A DNA stretch of 26,614 nt from assembly GCA_000720805.1 (NCBI GenBank), contig JODI01000098.1:1-26614 (forward strand), read 5' to 3'. Position 1 is the first letter of the stretch, and every line of letters begins with the position of its first letter. This DNA is from Streptomyces violaceoruber. GTDB lineage: Bacteria > Actinomycetota > Actinomycetes > Streptomycetales > Streptomycetaceae. The position numbers and the translations under genes are program-made. Of this stretch, positions 1-10,291 are shown in pieces. Under the pieces are notes generated by a model. That model was not told the DNA's origin. It was given only the letters and a program-made list of their open reading frames with translations, and made no database searches.

Positions 1-10
1 CCCCCGCACC

Positions 11-1273
11 ATGGCCGCCCCCGCCCGCGACAACGAACTCCGGCGCACCTTCCCGGCGTTCCCGCCGCGGGTGTCCGGGGGCGGCGGGTTCGCCGAGACA
101 TGGTGGGGGAACGCGTGGGTCGCCGCGTTGGAGGAGGGCGCGTTGGACGCGAAGCGGCTGGTGCGGGGGCGTGGGTATGCGGAGCAGGGACATGTGGACG
201 CCATCACCGTGACGCCGGGGCTGGTGCTCGCCTATGTGCAGGGGAGCCGCGCCCGGCCGTACCGCGTCCAGGTCCGGCTGCGCACGCTCGACGACGCCGA
301 CTGGGACCGCTTCCTGCACGGCGCCGCCGAACGGCCCGGTGACATCGCCGCGTTGCTCGACAAGGAGATGCCCCACACACTGGCCGAGTCCGGCGTGCCG
401 CTGCTGCCGGGCCCGGGTGACCTCGAGCCCCGGTGCAGTTGCCCCGACTCCGGCCACCCCTGCAAGCACGCCGCCGCACTCTGTTACCAGACCGCCCGTC
501 TGCTGGACGCCGACCCCTTCGTCCTGCTCCTGCTGCGCGGCCGCGGTGAACGCGAGCTGCTCGACGCCCTGTCCCGTCTCAGCGCCGCCCGCGCCGCCCG
601 CGCCGCCCAGGAACGGGGCCCGGCGCCCCTGGCCGGCGTACGGGCCACGGACGTCCTCAAGCCCCGCCAACTCCCGCCCCTGCCACCACCGTTGCCGGTG
701 CCGCCGCATCCGGAGCAGCCCCCGGCGTACCCCGCGACCGCGGGCGGCCCGGACCCCTTCGCCCTGGACCAGCTGGCGACGGACGCGGCGGTCCGCGCCC
801 ACGCCCTGCTGGCCACCGGCCGAGACCCGGTCGGCGAGCTGACCCTGTGGCAGGACGCGGTACGACTCGCCGCCGCCCGCCCCGGTTCCGGTCTCACCGC
901 CGGCACCCGCGCCCTGTACGCCTCGCTCGCCTCCGCCACCGGTCGCACCCCGGCAGACCTGGCGCGTGCGGTCGCCGCCTGGCGCCAGGGCGGCCCGGAG
1001 GGGTTGAGCGTCCTCGAAGAGCCCTGGGACCCGCCGGCCGGCCGCTTCGACCGTGCCCGCCCCCTCCTTCTCGCCGCCGACCTCCCCGCCTTCCGACCCT
1101 GGCACAACCACCTCACCCACCCCCGCGGCCACGTCCAGCTCCGCCTCGGGCGCGACGGCCTCTGGTACGCCTACGAGTCCGAGCCCGGCCACGACGACTG
1201 GTGGCCCCGCGGCACCCCGGACCTGGACCCGGTCGGCGCGCTGACGGGCCTGGGCGCACCGGGCGAACTCTGA
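11..1273 (+). CDS. SWIM zinc-finger family protein
   Basis: This 420-aa protein carries a SWIM-type zinc-binding motif at residues 142-153: C142-x-C144, six residues, then C151-x-H153, in the context CSCPDSGHPCKH. SWIM domains bind DNA or protein partners. In Streptomyces such proteins are commonly encoded beside a SNF2/DEAD-type helicase; no helicase lies in this window, so a partner would have to be upstream of base 1. The N-terminal part (WWGNAWVAALE, residues 31-41) is typical of this actinobacterial family. A Pro-rich linker (about residues 215-240) separates the zinc finger from a C-terminal region of unclear function. The ATG at 11 is close to the window edge, so an earlier start outside the window cannot be excluded. 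The gene converges on the lacI-type gene, with a 178-nt gap in which I see no clear terminator. Confidence 0.85.
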   Translation: MAAPARDNELRRTFPAFPPRVSGGGGFAETWWGNAWVAALEEGALDAKRLVRGRGYAEQGHVDAITVTPGLVLAYVQGSRARPYRVQVRLRTLDDADWDRFLHGAAERPGDIAALLDKEMPHTLAESGVPLLPGPGDLEPRCSCPDSGHPCKHAAALCYQTARLLDADPFVLLLLRGRGERELLDALSRLSAARAARAAQERGPAPLAGVRATDVLKPRQLPPLPPPLPVPPHPEQPPAYPATAGGPDPFALDQLATDAAVRAHALLATGRDPVGELTLWQDAVRLAAARPGSGLTAGTRALYASLASATGRTPADLARAVAAWRQGGPEGLSVLEEPWDPPAGRFDRARPLLLAADLPAFRPWHNHLTHPRGHVQLRLGRDGLWYAYESEPGHDDWWPRGTPDLDPVGALTGLGAPGEL

Positions 1274-1451
1274 ACGCACACTCCGCCTGCGAACTCCGCT
1301 GGTGGACACGGCCGTTCCGGTCGGGGACGCGAGCGCGCGGGGCCGCGGGGGCGGGGCAGGCGTCGGCTGAGGATCATGGGCGCCCACCGTGCGAGCGAAC
1401 CAGTCGGTGTCGGCGGGCGGACACGCTGATGCTCGGGCACAGGCGAGCCGG

Positions 1452-2483
1452 TCAGGTCTCGCGCCTGCCGGGCGCGGGTTGCTCGCCCGAGCCTCGGACG
1501 ATCAGGCGGGTGGGCACGGTGATGGTGTGGGCGCGGGAGCGGTCGCCGTCGAGTCGGGTCAGCGCGGTGGTCGCTGCCGTTCGGCCGAGCTCTTCCGCGT
1601 CCTGGGCGACGACGGTCAGGGCCGGTTCGAGTGCCTCGGCCAGCGATACGTCGTCGAAGGCGACGACAGCGACCTCCTTGCGCTTGCTGCGGGCGAGTTC
1701 GGCGACTATGCCGAGCGCCATGATGTTGTTGCCGGCGAACAGCGCCGTGGGCGGATCCGCCAGGTCGAGGAGTTGGGCGGTCGCGGCCTCGGCGCCTCGC
1801 TGGTCGTGGGCGTTGGTGACGAGCGAGCGGTCGTAGGGGATGTCGGCTTCCTGCAGTGCGGAGCGGTAGCCGGCCAGGCGTTCCCGCCGGGTGTAGAGCT
1901 TGGTGGGCAGGTCACCGATGAAGCCGATGCGCCGGTGGCCGTGGGCGAGGAGGTGGGCGACGCCGTCGTGGGCTCCGGCTCGGTTGGTGCTGACGATGCT
2001 GTCCGCCGCGAGGCCGGCTCCGGGTCGGTCGAGGAAGACGATGGGCAGCCCCGCGGTGCGATGGGACTTGAGGTGGGAGTGGTCGGCGCCGACGGACGGC
2101 ACGACGATCAGGATGCTGACGCGCCGGGCCAGGAACTTGTCCGTCAGGGCCCGTTCGCGATCGGGGTCGTCCGCGGAGGAACCCATGAGGAGCGTCAGTC
2201 CGCGTTCGCGGACGGTGTCCTCGATGGCGCGGGCCACGGCTCCGAAGAAGGGGTTGGCGAGGTCGGGGATGACCAGGCCGATGGTGGTGTCGGGTCCGCC
2301 GACGCGGATGTTGCGGGCCATGAGGTTCGGCTGGAAGCCGAGCTTGGCCACTGCGGCGAGCACCTGTTCCCTGGTCTGCGCGGAGGCGGGTCCGTCCTCG
2401 TTGAGGACTCGGGAGACCGTCTTGGCGCTGACGCCGACTTCGCGGGCGACGTCGGCCAGGGTGGGGCGGCGGTTTGCTGCCAT
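1452..2483 (-). CDS. LacI-family transcriptional regulator of the sugar ABC operon
   Basis: This 343-aa protein starts with a classical LacI helix-turn-helix (TLADVAREVGVSAKTVSRVL, residues 8-27). A hinge region (MARNIRVG) and a type-I periplasmic-binding-protein-like ligand domain follow. It is the last gene of the minus-strand operon, 74 nt after the ATPase stop. The ATG is preceded by AGGAGA at about 10 nt. Co-transcription with a sugar importer suggests it represses that operon in response to the transported sugar or a derivative. Two CG-centred palindromes at 5613-5642, in front of the first gene of the operon, are the obvious candidate operators. The sugar ligand is not visible from sequence. 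Confidence 0.92.
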   Translation of the reverse strand: MAANRRPTLADVAREVGVSAKTVSRVLNEDGPASAQTREQVLAAVAKLGFQPNLMARNIRVGGPDTTIGLVIPDLANPFFGAVARAIEDTVRERGLTLLMGSSADDPDRERALTDKFLARRVSILIVVPSVGADHSHLKSHRTAGLPIVFLDRPGAGLAADSIVSTNRAGAHDGVAHLLAHGHRRIGFIGDLPTKLYTRRERLAGYRSALQEADIPYDRSLVTNAHDQRGAEAATAQLLDLADPPTALFAGNNIMALGIVAELARSKRKEVAVVAFDDVSLAEALEPALTVVAQDAEELGRTAATTALTRLDGDRSRAHTITVPTRLIVRGSGEQPAPGRRET

Positions 2484-2557
2484 GGAGGAAACCGTCTCCT
2501 GAGGGCTCTCGGTTCCGGCCGCGGCCTCGGCCGGACTGCGAGAGCGGTGTTGTGCTG

Positions 2558-3394
2558 TCAGGTGGCCTGTACTCCGGCGGCCTTCGCGGCCTCCGAATCC
2601 GCTACGACAGTATCTCCGGCCTCGTCGATGCTGAGCGCGCCGGTCATGATGGCGACGACCTCGGCCATGGAGTAGTCGGAGGGCTTGATCAGGGCGGCAC
2701 GCCGGCCCAGCCGGTGGACGTGGATCCGGTCGGCGATCTCGAAGACATGGGGCATGTTGTGGCTGATCAGCACGACCGGCATGCCCTTGTCGCGGACTCG
2801 GCGGATGAGGTCCAGGACCTGACCGGATTCCTTGACGCCGAGGGCGGCGGTCGGTTCGTCCATGACGACGACGGAGCGGGCCCAGGCGACGGAACGGGCG
2901 ACCGCCACGGCCTGCCGCTGTCCGCCGGAGAGCGTCTCCACCGACTGCGTCAGCGAGCGCAGGCCGATCTTCAGATCGGCCATGTGCTCGGCGGCCTCCT
3001 GCCGCATGCGCTTCTTGTCCAGCATGCGGAAGACACTGCCGAGCACGCCCGGACGGCGGAGCTCACGCCCGAGGAACACGTTCGAGGCGATGTCCATGGA
3101 GGCCGCCACGGCGAGGTCCTGATAGACCGTCTCGATGCCGTGGGCGCGGGCGCTTTGCGGGCCGGAGAAGGTGATGGGCTCACCGTTGAGCCGTATCTCG
3201 CCCGCGTCCGGGACCACCGCGCCGGTGAGTGCCTTGATCAGGCTGGTCTTGCCGGCGCCGTTGTCGCCGATGACGGCGAGGACCTCGCCGGGCAGCAGGT
3301 CGAAGTCGGCACCGTCGATGGCGGTGACCTGGCCGTACCGCTTGACCAGACCACGGGCCTGCAGCACGGGGGTGGGGGTGGAGGGGGCGCTCAT
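2558..3394 (-). CDS. Sugar ABC transporter ATP-binding protein, FrcA-like
   Basis: This single-domain ATPase of 278 aa energises sugar import. Visible motifs are Walker A GDNGAGKTS (43-51), Q-loop Gln92, signature LSGGQ (155-159), Walker B VVVMDEP (175-181) and H-loop His212. It has one nucleotide-binding domain, whereas RbsA/AraG types have two. The text around IGDNGAGK, ETVYQDLA, PTAALGVKES and LISHNMPHVFEIADRIHVHRLGR resembles what I recall of the Sinorhizobium fructose transporter ATPase FrcA. The start was set at the ATG that overlaps the permease stop as ATGA, implying translational coupling. The frame is open further upstream, but that part is permease in another frame. Fructose as substrate is an inference from the resemblance. 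Confidence 0.93.
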   Translation of the reverse strand: MSAPSTPTPVLQARGLVKRYGQVTAIDGADFDLLPGEVLAVIGDNGAGKTSLIKALTGAVVPDAGEIRLNGEPITFSGPQSARAHGIETVYQDLAVAASMDIASNVFLGRELRRPGVLGSVFRMLDKKRMRQEAAEHMADLKIGLRSLTQSVETLSGGQRQAVAVARSVAWARSVVVMDEPTAALGVKESGQVLDLIRRVRDKGMPVVLISHNMPHVFEIADRIHVHRLGRRAALIKPSDYSMAEVVAIMTGALSIDEAGDTVVADSEAAKAAGVQAT

Positions 3395-4386
3395 CGGGCC
3401 TTCTTCCGGGAGATCTGGTCGACGGTCACCGCGAGGATCACCAGTACGCCGGTGATCAGGGTCTGGTAGATGGAGGCGACGCCCATCAGCTGGAGGCCGT
3501 TGCGGAACACACCGACGATGAGGACGCCGATGAAGGTGCCCAGCACCGACCCGCGTCCGCCGAAGAGGCTGGTGCCGCCGAGCACCACGGCGGTGATGCT
3601 GTCGAGGTTCTCGGTCTGCCCGGCCTGCGGGTCGCCGACGCCGGTGCGGGAGATGAGCAGCAAGGCGGCGATGCCGTAGAACAGGCCGGCCACGGTGTAG
3701 ATGCCGATGGTCAGGCGGGAGGTGCGGATACCGTTCAGCCGCGCCGCTTCCTGGCTGTTGCCGAGCGCGTAGACGTGCCGGCCCCAGCCGGTGCTGCTCA
3801 GCGAGTACGCGAGCAGGAGGAACAAGGCGATGGTGAGAAGCGAGCCGTAGGTGATGTCGGTGTGGCCGAGCGGGAAGGTCTCCCCGAGCGCCGTCAGCGG
3901 GCCGGGCAGGCTGGTGACCGTCTGCTCCTTGGAGTAGATGTGGGTCAGCGCGAACGCCACGTTGAGCATGCCGAGGGTCACGATGAACGGCGGCAGCGGG
4001 ATCTTCTGCACCAACAGCCCGTTGAGCAGGCCGAAACCGCCGCAGACGAGGATGCCCAGCCCGATCGCGACGAGCGGTGGGACCGAGCCGTCGGCCGCCA
4101 TCCTGGCGATCACGATGCTGCCGAAGGCCATCACCGCCCCGCACGACAGGTCGATGCCCGCCGTGAGAATGATCAGCGTCTGGCCGATGGCGAGGGTACC
4201 GACGACCATGACCTGTTGCACGATCAGCGAGAAGTTGCCGCCCGTGAGGAACTGGTCGGTCGAGAAGGAGAAGAAGACACAGGCCAGGAGGAGGGCGGCC
4301 AGGGGTCCGGTGGTCGGCGCCGTGAGCAGTCTTCGGGCTGTCGTCGGCGCTTTGAGCTCGGCGTACGGCGTGGTCGTGGCTGTCAT
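3391..4386 (-). CDS. Sugar ABC transporter permease, RbsC/FrcC family
   Basis: This is a 331-aa polytopic membrane protein. It has about 8-10 hydrophobic segments, the family motif LTAGIDLSCGAVMAF in the N-terminal half, and AVVLGGTSLFGGRGSVLGT in the C-terminal half. Both are hallmarks of the BPD_transp_2 (RbsC/FrcC/XylH) permeases. The start MTATTTPYAELK gives the usual family length and a short cytoplasmic N-terminus. The same frame stays open far upstream, but that is a shadow of the binding-protein gene. The gene lies 152 nt after the binding-protein stop, with a hairpin in between, and overlaps the ATPase start by 4 nt. Confidence 0.93.
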   Translation of the reverse strand: MTATTTPYAELKAPTTARRLLTAPTTGPLAALLLACVFFSFSTDQFLTGGNFSLIVQQVMVVGTLAIGQTLIILTAGIDLSCGAVMAFGSIVIARMAADGSVPPLVAIGLGILVCGGFGLLNGLLVQKIPLPPFIVTLGMLNVAFALTHIYSKEQTVTSLPGPLTALGETFPLGHTDITYGSLLTIALFLLLAYSLSSTGWGRHVYALGNSQEAARLNGIRTSRLTIGIYTVAGLFYGIAALLLISRTGVGDPQAGQTENLDSITAVVLGGTSLFGGRGSVLGTFIGVLIVGVFRNGLQLMGVASIYQTLITGVLVILAVTVDQISRKKAR

Positions 4387-4471
4387 GCGAAGTCCTTGTC
4401 GGAAGACAGATGTCCTTGTCGCAGGAGAAGGGTCGAGCCCCGCCGCCGGGACAAGGGGGGCGGCCGTCCCC

Positions 4472-4492
4472 GGTCGGAGAGGTGAGCCGACC
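4472..4492 (-). terminator. Intercistronic hairpin between binding protein and permease
   Basis: GGTCGG (4472-4477) pairs with CCGACC (4487-4492) around a 9-nt loop. One further C-G pair at 4471/4493 makes a 7-bp stem, with GC-rich flanks. There is no T-tract. Such hairpins after binding-protein genes often stabilise the upstream mRNA or partly terminate transcription, so that the binding protein exceeds the membrane parts. That role is an inference here. Confidence 0.45.
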
Positions 4493-4538
4493 GCCCCGCT
4501 GAAGAAAGTGGCGGTGTCGTACGGTCCTGAGGGGCGGT

Positions 4539-5555
4539 TCAGCCCCAGCAGTTGTCCAGGCCGTAGGCGGTGTCCTTCGACGTGACCCCGGCCTGCGCCT
4601 TGTCGGAGATCAGCGTGACGCCGGTGTCGGTGTAACCGGACGCCTTCTTGCCGTCCTTGGCGTACGTCACGACGGCCTTGACGCCCTCGGCGGCCATCTT
4701 CAGCGGGTACTGCTGCGACGTCGCGGCGATCTTGCCGTCCTTGACGGCCCGGGTGCCGGTGCAGCCGCCGTCGACGGAGACGATCAGCACGTCCTTCTCC
4801 CGGCCCTTGGCCTTCAGCGCGGTGTACGCGCCCAGGGCGGCAGGTTCGTTGATGGTGTAGACGACGTTGATGCCGGGTTCCTTCTGGAGGCAGTTCTCCA
4901 TGGCGGTCTGGCCCTTGGCCTGGTCGCCGCCGGTGTCCTGGGCGCACACGACGTCCTTGTCGGTGGCACCGAAGCCCTTCAGGAAACCGTTGTGCCGCTG
5001 CACGCCGACGGAGACGCCCGGCGCCAGGTCGAGGGCGGCTATCTTCGCCGTCTTGCCCTTCATGGCGGCCTTGGCGTACTCGCCGATCAGCTGGCCGGCC
5101 TTGAGGTTGTCGGTGGCGAAGAGGGCGTCGACCGCGCTCTGCGGCTCGGTCGGGGTGTCCAGCGCGATGACCAGGACACCCTTGGCGCGGGCCTTCGCGA
5201 TCGCGGGCACGATCGCCTTGGAGTCGCTCGGGGTGATCAGGATGCCTTTCACGCCGGAGGCGACCATGTTCTCGATGGCGGTGACCTGACCGGCGTTGTC
5301 GCCGTCGAACTTGCCTGCGGCGGTGGACAGTTGGACGCCGTTCTCCTTGGCGGCCTTCTCCGCGCCCTCCTTCATCTTCACGAAGAACGGGTTGGTGTCG
5401 GTCTTGGTGATGAGGCCGACCTTGACGCTGCCCGAACCGGCGCTCGAGGTGCCCGATCCGGAACCGGATCCGCAGGCTGTCAGGGTGAGGGCCGCGACGC
5501 CCGTGCACGCGGCGACTCTGAGGAGGGAAACGGGCAGACGAGAGGTGCGAGACAT
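4539..5555 (-). CDS. Sugar-binding lipoprotein of the ABC importer, FrcB-like
   Basis: This 338-aa substrate-binding protein delivers sugar to the permease outside the membrane. The N-terminus has a twin-basic start, a hydrophobic stretch and a lipobox ending LTAC with the lipidated Cys at residue 28, followed by a Gly/Ser-rich linker. The mature part is a Peripla_BP_4 (ribose/fructose-type) fold: [20 protein letters not shown], then [14 protein letters not shown] and [12 protein letters not shown]. The chosen ATG at 5555 is preceded by AGGAG at 6 nt; an in-frame ATG 21 codons upstream lacks a signal-peptide rationale. It is the first gene of the operon, downstream of the predicted promoter and tandem operators. 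The specificity resembles fructose binders (FrcB) but is inferred. Confidence 0.92.
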   Translation of the reverse strand: MSRTSRLPVSLLRVAACTGVAALTLTACGSGSGSGTSSAGSGSVKVGLITKTDTNPFFVKMKEGAEKAAKENGVQLSTAAGKFDGDNAGQVTAIENMVASGVKGILITPSDSKAIVPAIAKARAKGVLVIALDTPTEPQSAVDALFATDNLKAGQLIGEYAKAAMKGKTAKIAALDLAPGVSVGVQRHNGFLKGFGATDKDVVCAQDTGGDQAKGQTAMENCLQKEPGINVVYTINEPAALGAYTALKAKGREKDVLIVSVDGGCTGTRAVKDGKIAATSQQYPLKMAAEGVKAVVTYAKDGKKASGYTDTGVTLISDKAQAGVTSKDTAYGLDNCWG

Positions 5556-5612
5556 GAACGACTCCTGCGGGATTGCTAGCGGCGGTCGACATCGAGGCAT
5601 GTCGTCCCGTGG

Positions 5613-5642
5613 TGTCATCGTTGACTTGTGTCATCGTTGACA
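5613..5642. promoter_or_regulatory. Tandem LacI-type operators
   Basis: A 14-bp near-palindrome TGTCATCGTTGACA occurs at 5629-5642, with inverted arms TGTCA/TGACA around a central CG. A second copy at 5613-5626 differs only in the last base. The copies start 16 bp apart. CG-centred palindromes of this form are the normal target of LacI-family proteins, and one such gene is the last cistron of the operon starting at 5555. They lie between the predicted -10 element and the start codon, suited to repression. Confidence 0.75.
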
Positions 5643-5655
5643 CTGCTTGGCGAGG

Positions 5656-5685
5656 ATGATGGACTCCGTTCCCCGGCAACGTCAA
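5656..5685 (-). promoter_or_regulatory. Predicted promoter of the sugar-import operon
   Basis: On the minus strand TTGACG (5685-5680) is followed after 18 bp by CATCAT (5661-5656), a plausible vegetative -35/-10 pair. The expected transcript start would fall just before the tandem operators at 5613-5642. This rests on a hexamer match only. Confidence 0.4.
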
Positions 5686-5886
5686 TGCCTTGCACCTGTC
5701 ACAAATCCGCAACGCCCGCAGCGGTCGTCCGCCCGAAGTCGTACCGCGACTGCCCGCTGCGTGCCTGATTCGGCCCGCGCATCCCAAGAGGACCTCGACC
5801 CCGCCCGCAGACGACTCCCGCACGCGACTCCCGCACGTGACGCCTGGAACTGACACTTCGCCCACGACCGGCAAGGACACGAGACC

Positions 5887-6189
5887 ATGAAGAAAACCCT
5901 GCTCGCCGAGTTCACCGCCCGCGAGGGAGCCGAGGCCGAGGTCGCCCGTCTGATCGGGGACTACGCCCTGAAGGTGCGCGAGGAAGACGGCAACATCACC
6001 TTCGACGTCTACACCAGGGCGGCCAACCGGCGCGCCTTCTGGATCTTCGAGGTGTACCGGGACGAGGACGCCTTCCAGGCACACCTGAAGGCCCCGTACG
6101 GCGGCCCTTTCAACGCCGCGCTCGTCCCACTGATCGAAGAGGACGCCTCCGTACTGACCTTCCTCGATCCGCTGACCACGAATCCGTGA
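5887..6189 (+). CDS. ABM-domain protein, putative quinol monooxygenase / YgiN-LsrG type
   Basis: This 100-aa protein is a single antibiotic-biosynthesis-monooxygenase (ABM, ferredoxin-like dimeric alpha+beta barrel) domain. The core FWIFEVYRDEDAFQAHLKAPY (about residues 51-71) is diagnostic of the YgiN/LsrG-like subgroup. Members act as cofactor-less monooxygenases of quinols or as isomerases (LsrG). An AAGGAC ribosome site lies about 10 nt upstream. It is divergent from the FrcB-like operon and shares its operator region, so LacI control of both sides is possible. A strong hairpin follows the stop. Which of the two chemistries applies is not visible; the association with a sugar importer recalls lsrG beside the AI-2 importer, but no lsr kinase or aldolase is present. 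Confidence 0.85.
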   Translation: MKKTLLAEFTAREGAEAEVARLIGDYALKVREEDGNITFDVYTRAANRRAFWIFEVYRDEDAFQAHLKAPYGGPFNAALVPLIEEDASVLTFLDPLTTNP

Positions 6190-6217
6190 CGACCGGCTGT
6201 TGATCACCCGGTGCGCG

Positions 6218-6239
6218 GACCGCGCGGACTCGCGCGGTC
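6218..6239 (+). terminator. Terminator hairpin after the ABM gene
   Basis: GACCGCGCG (6218-6226) and CGCGCGGTC (6231-6239) form a perfect 9-bp stem around a GACT loop, 28 nt after the stop codon. There is no T-run, as is usual in high-GC actinobacteria. Confidence 0.65.
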
Positions 6240-6548
6240 GTCCGCCGGCGACCGGTCGAGCTCCGCGCGGCGCGTCTGTACGGTGCTCGCGCGCCGTGTC
6301 TCGCCTACGTGGCACATGACGGAGTGCCGGACCTCGTCATGGCCCGACGGGCGCTTCTTGCCAGGTCGGGTCCTCATGGTCCGCCAGAGTCCGCACAGTC
6401 GGTGTGACCTGGGTGCGAGCGCGTAAGACGGCCCTGAGACGACCACGCCCTCCGGCATGGTCCGACGGGGCTTCTGAGCGCGGCCGCCGGAGAACTGTCT
6501 CGTCCTTGATGAGGTGTGGACCGGTCCGCGGAACGCCCCCGACGGTTG
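6240..6548. other. Intergenic stretch without a convincing gene
   Basis: About 310 nt lie between the ABM terminator and the stop of the aldo/keto reductase. Short open frames exist on both strands, but they are Arg/Ser/Pro-rich and resemble no family I know. No repeat or RNA gene was recognised. Confidence 0.5.
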
Positions 6549-8710
<2,162 letters not shown>

Positions 8711-8810
8711 CCGGCCCTTTCCCCACTTCTCGCGGTGTGACATGACGAAGCTTGATGAATTTCTCGCGCAGAGCCATCAGGCATCGTACCCAGGCATTAG
8801 CTCCTGAAAG

Positions 8811-8844
8811 GGGGAAGGATATTTCCCCGGATAAATCCTTCCCC
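8811..8844. promoter_or_regulatory. Recurrent GGGGAA/TTCCCC palindrome, copy a
   Basis: GGGGAAGGAT (8811-8820) and its exact inverse ATCCTTCCCC (8835-8844) flank a further TTCCCC (8823-8828). The first 18 bp thus read GGGGAA, six bases, TTCCCC. The site sits between the MDR gene (minus) and the aldo/keto reductase remnant (plus). It belongs to the same motif family as the copies at 15547, 16278, 18503, 19762 and 21406. Confidence 0.65.
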
Positions 8845-9002
8845 TGCACAGGGGTGGCCGACCGTGCATGCTTTAACTGCAGGGCGGCATCGGCCTCGGC
8901 AGGAATTCTCGCGTCCGGACGACTGTGCATGCATCGGTCCGGTGATTGATTGGTCCCGCGAAAAAGATCCGTGGGCGGCAAGGCTTGCCCTTGTGCGCGA
9001 AC

Positions 9003-9209
9003 CTCGGCGAGCGACCGGCGGACGTCGCCCTCGCCCGGCTGCTGCACAACCCGGCGGTCGTGACCACCGTCGTCGGACCGCGGACCCCCGAGCGATTGCA
9101 CCAGACGCGCCGGGCCGCGCACCTGACCCTGCCGCTGGAGACCCTTCGGCAACTCGACGAGATCTGGCCGGGGCCGGGAGTCGAGGCTCCCGAAGCGTAC
9201 GCCTGGTAG
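9003..9209 (+). pseudogene. C-terminal remnant of an aldo/keto reductase
   Basis: The frame ending at 9209 encodes LGERPADVALARLLHNP, then VVGPRTPERLHQ and finally LDEIWPGPGVEAPEAYAW. This is the last ~68 residues of a typical aldo/keto reductase: the end of the barrel, the NADP-binding loop and the C-terminal tail. Nothing upstream of about 9003 in any frame matches the missing 250 residues, so the gene is 5'-truncated. A short open frame could start at 8946, but it cannot form an enzyme. It lies directly before an XRE regulator gene on the same strand, suggesting a former reductase-regulator pair. Confidence 0.8.
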
Positions 9210-9317
9210 CTGGCCGGCCGGCCGCTGGGGCAACCTGTGGGCCGACCCCTGAGGAAGAGGCTGGTGGTGAAGGGGCGTTTGGGGCGCGGGATCGGGGCAA
9301 GGTGCGATGCTGTGGGT

Positions 9318-10187
9318 GTGCTACGCGATCCGGGCCTGGAGGAACTCGGGGCTTTCCTCAAGGCGCGCCGTGCCCAGCTGAGTCCCGGCAGGGCGGGGCT
9401 GCCCGACAACGGTGAGCCCCGACGTGTTCCCGGCCTGCGGCGTGAGGAAGTCGCTCGGATGGCCGCGATCAGCACCGACTACTACACCCGGCTCGAGCAG
9501 GGACGTGTCCAGGCGTCGGCGGCCGTCCTCGGCGTGCTCGCGCAGGTGCTCCGCCTCGACGCCGATCAGCACGAGTACCTCCTGACCCTCGCAGGCAAGA
9601 CGGCCTCGCCCACCGTCAGCCGGAACGTTCGCCAACGAGTCCAGCCGCAGATGCTGCACCTGCTCGATGATCTCACCCTGACTGCGGGCTTCGTCATCGG
9701 ACGCAATACGGACCTGCTGGCGTGGAACGCCATGGCCGCGGCCCTGGTGATGGACTTCGGACGTGTCCCGGAGGAACAGCGGAACTACGTGCGCCTGGTG
9801 TTCACCGAGCCCGCCGTCCGCGTGCTGTACCGGGACTGGGAGGACATGGCTCGCCTGGCCCTGTCGCACCTGCGCATGGACAGCAGGCGGAATCCCGGCG
9901 ACCCTCGACTGACAGCCCTCGTCGAAGAGCTTTCCGCGCTGGATGCGCATTTCCGCCGGTGGTGGACCTCGCACGATGTCGCCGTGCGGGCCGGCGGTAC
10001 GAGGCTGCTCCGGCATCCCGTGGCCGGTGACCTGGCCCTTGAGCGGTCCACCTTCATGTGCGCCGAGGATCCCGAGCAGCAGCTCGTCGTGTGGACCGCG
10101 GAGCCCGGAAGCCCGACGCACGAGGCTTTGCGCTCTCTGGCGTCCACGATCGAGAGGGCGCCGGAGGGAGTGGCCGGTGCCGCGTGA
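9318..10187 (+). CDS. MmyB-like XRE regulator 1
   Basis: This 289-aa protein has an N-terminal XRE helix-turn-helix (LRREEVARMAAISTDYYTRLEQGR) and a C-terminal MmyB-like ligand-binding domain (FVIGRNTDLLAWN, then RNYVRLVFTEPAVRVLYRDWE, HFRRWWTSHDV and HPVAGDLALE). The domain is PAS-like, and family members have been reported to bind fatty-acid-like ligands and to sit next to oxidoreductase genes. The GTG at 9318 was chosen because it aligns exactly with the starts of the two paralogues, giving the same 289-aa length; a GTG at 9312 is also possible, with GGGGCAAGG upstream. Unlike the paralogues it has no GGGGAA/TTCCCC site directly in front. The nearest is at 8811, beyond the truncated reductase. 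Confidence 0.9.
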   Translation: MLRDPGLEELGAFLKARRAQLSPGRAGLPDNGEPRRVPGLRREEVARMAAISTDYYTRLEQGRVQASAAVLGVLAQVLRLDADQHEYLLTLAGKTASPTVSRNVRQRVQPQMLHLLDDLTLTAGFVIGRNTDLLAWNAMAAALVMDFGRVPEEQRNYVRLVFTEPAVRVLYRDWEDMARLALSHLRMDSRRNPGDPRLTALVEELSALDAHFRRWWTSHDVAVRAGGTRLLRHPVAGDLALERSTFMCAEDPEQQLVVWTAEPGSPTHEALRSLASTIERAPEGVAGAA

Positions 10188-10227
10188 CGCGTGCGCCGAG
10201 GAGGCCGAGCGGATCCTCCGCAGACGG

Positions 10228-10243
10228 GGTCCGCGGTCGGACC
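10228..10243. terminator. Possible bidirectional terminator hairpin
   Basis: GGTCCG (10228-10233) and CGGACC (10238-10243) form a 6-bp stem with a 4-nt loop. It lies in the 104-nt gap between the convergent XRE regulator 1 and amidohydrolase genes. Confidence 0.4.
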
Positions 10244-10291
10244 GGCGACGCCGGCTTCGTGATCGCTTCGGCGCACTGCTTGCTGTGCTCA

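Noticed and set aside
1377..1386. Palindrome TGGGCGCCCA between the convergent SWIM and LacI genes
   Set aside because: Ten bases without a loop are expected by chance at this GC content and do not make a terminator.
847..1836. 329-codon plus-strand frame overlapping the SWIM gene and the LacI gene
   Set aside because: Arg/Pro/Ser-rich text without family resemblance; it is the out-of-frame shadow of the SWIM gene and the antisense of lacI.
1389..2675. 428-codon plus-strand frame
   Set aside because: It is antisense to the LacI and ATPase genes, Gly/Val/Asp-rich as expected of a mirrored high-GC gene, and has no domain text.
4392..4421. Direct repeat GTCCTTGTCG, two copies 20 bp apart before the permease gene
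   Set aside because: Short, no symmetry, and no further copies in the other promoter regions I checked; possibly part of the ribosome-site surroundings.
8715..8723. TTTCCCC before the MDR start as an operator copy
   Set aside because: It lacks a mirror arm and is the purine-rich ribosome binding site of the gene at 8710.
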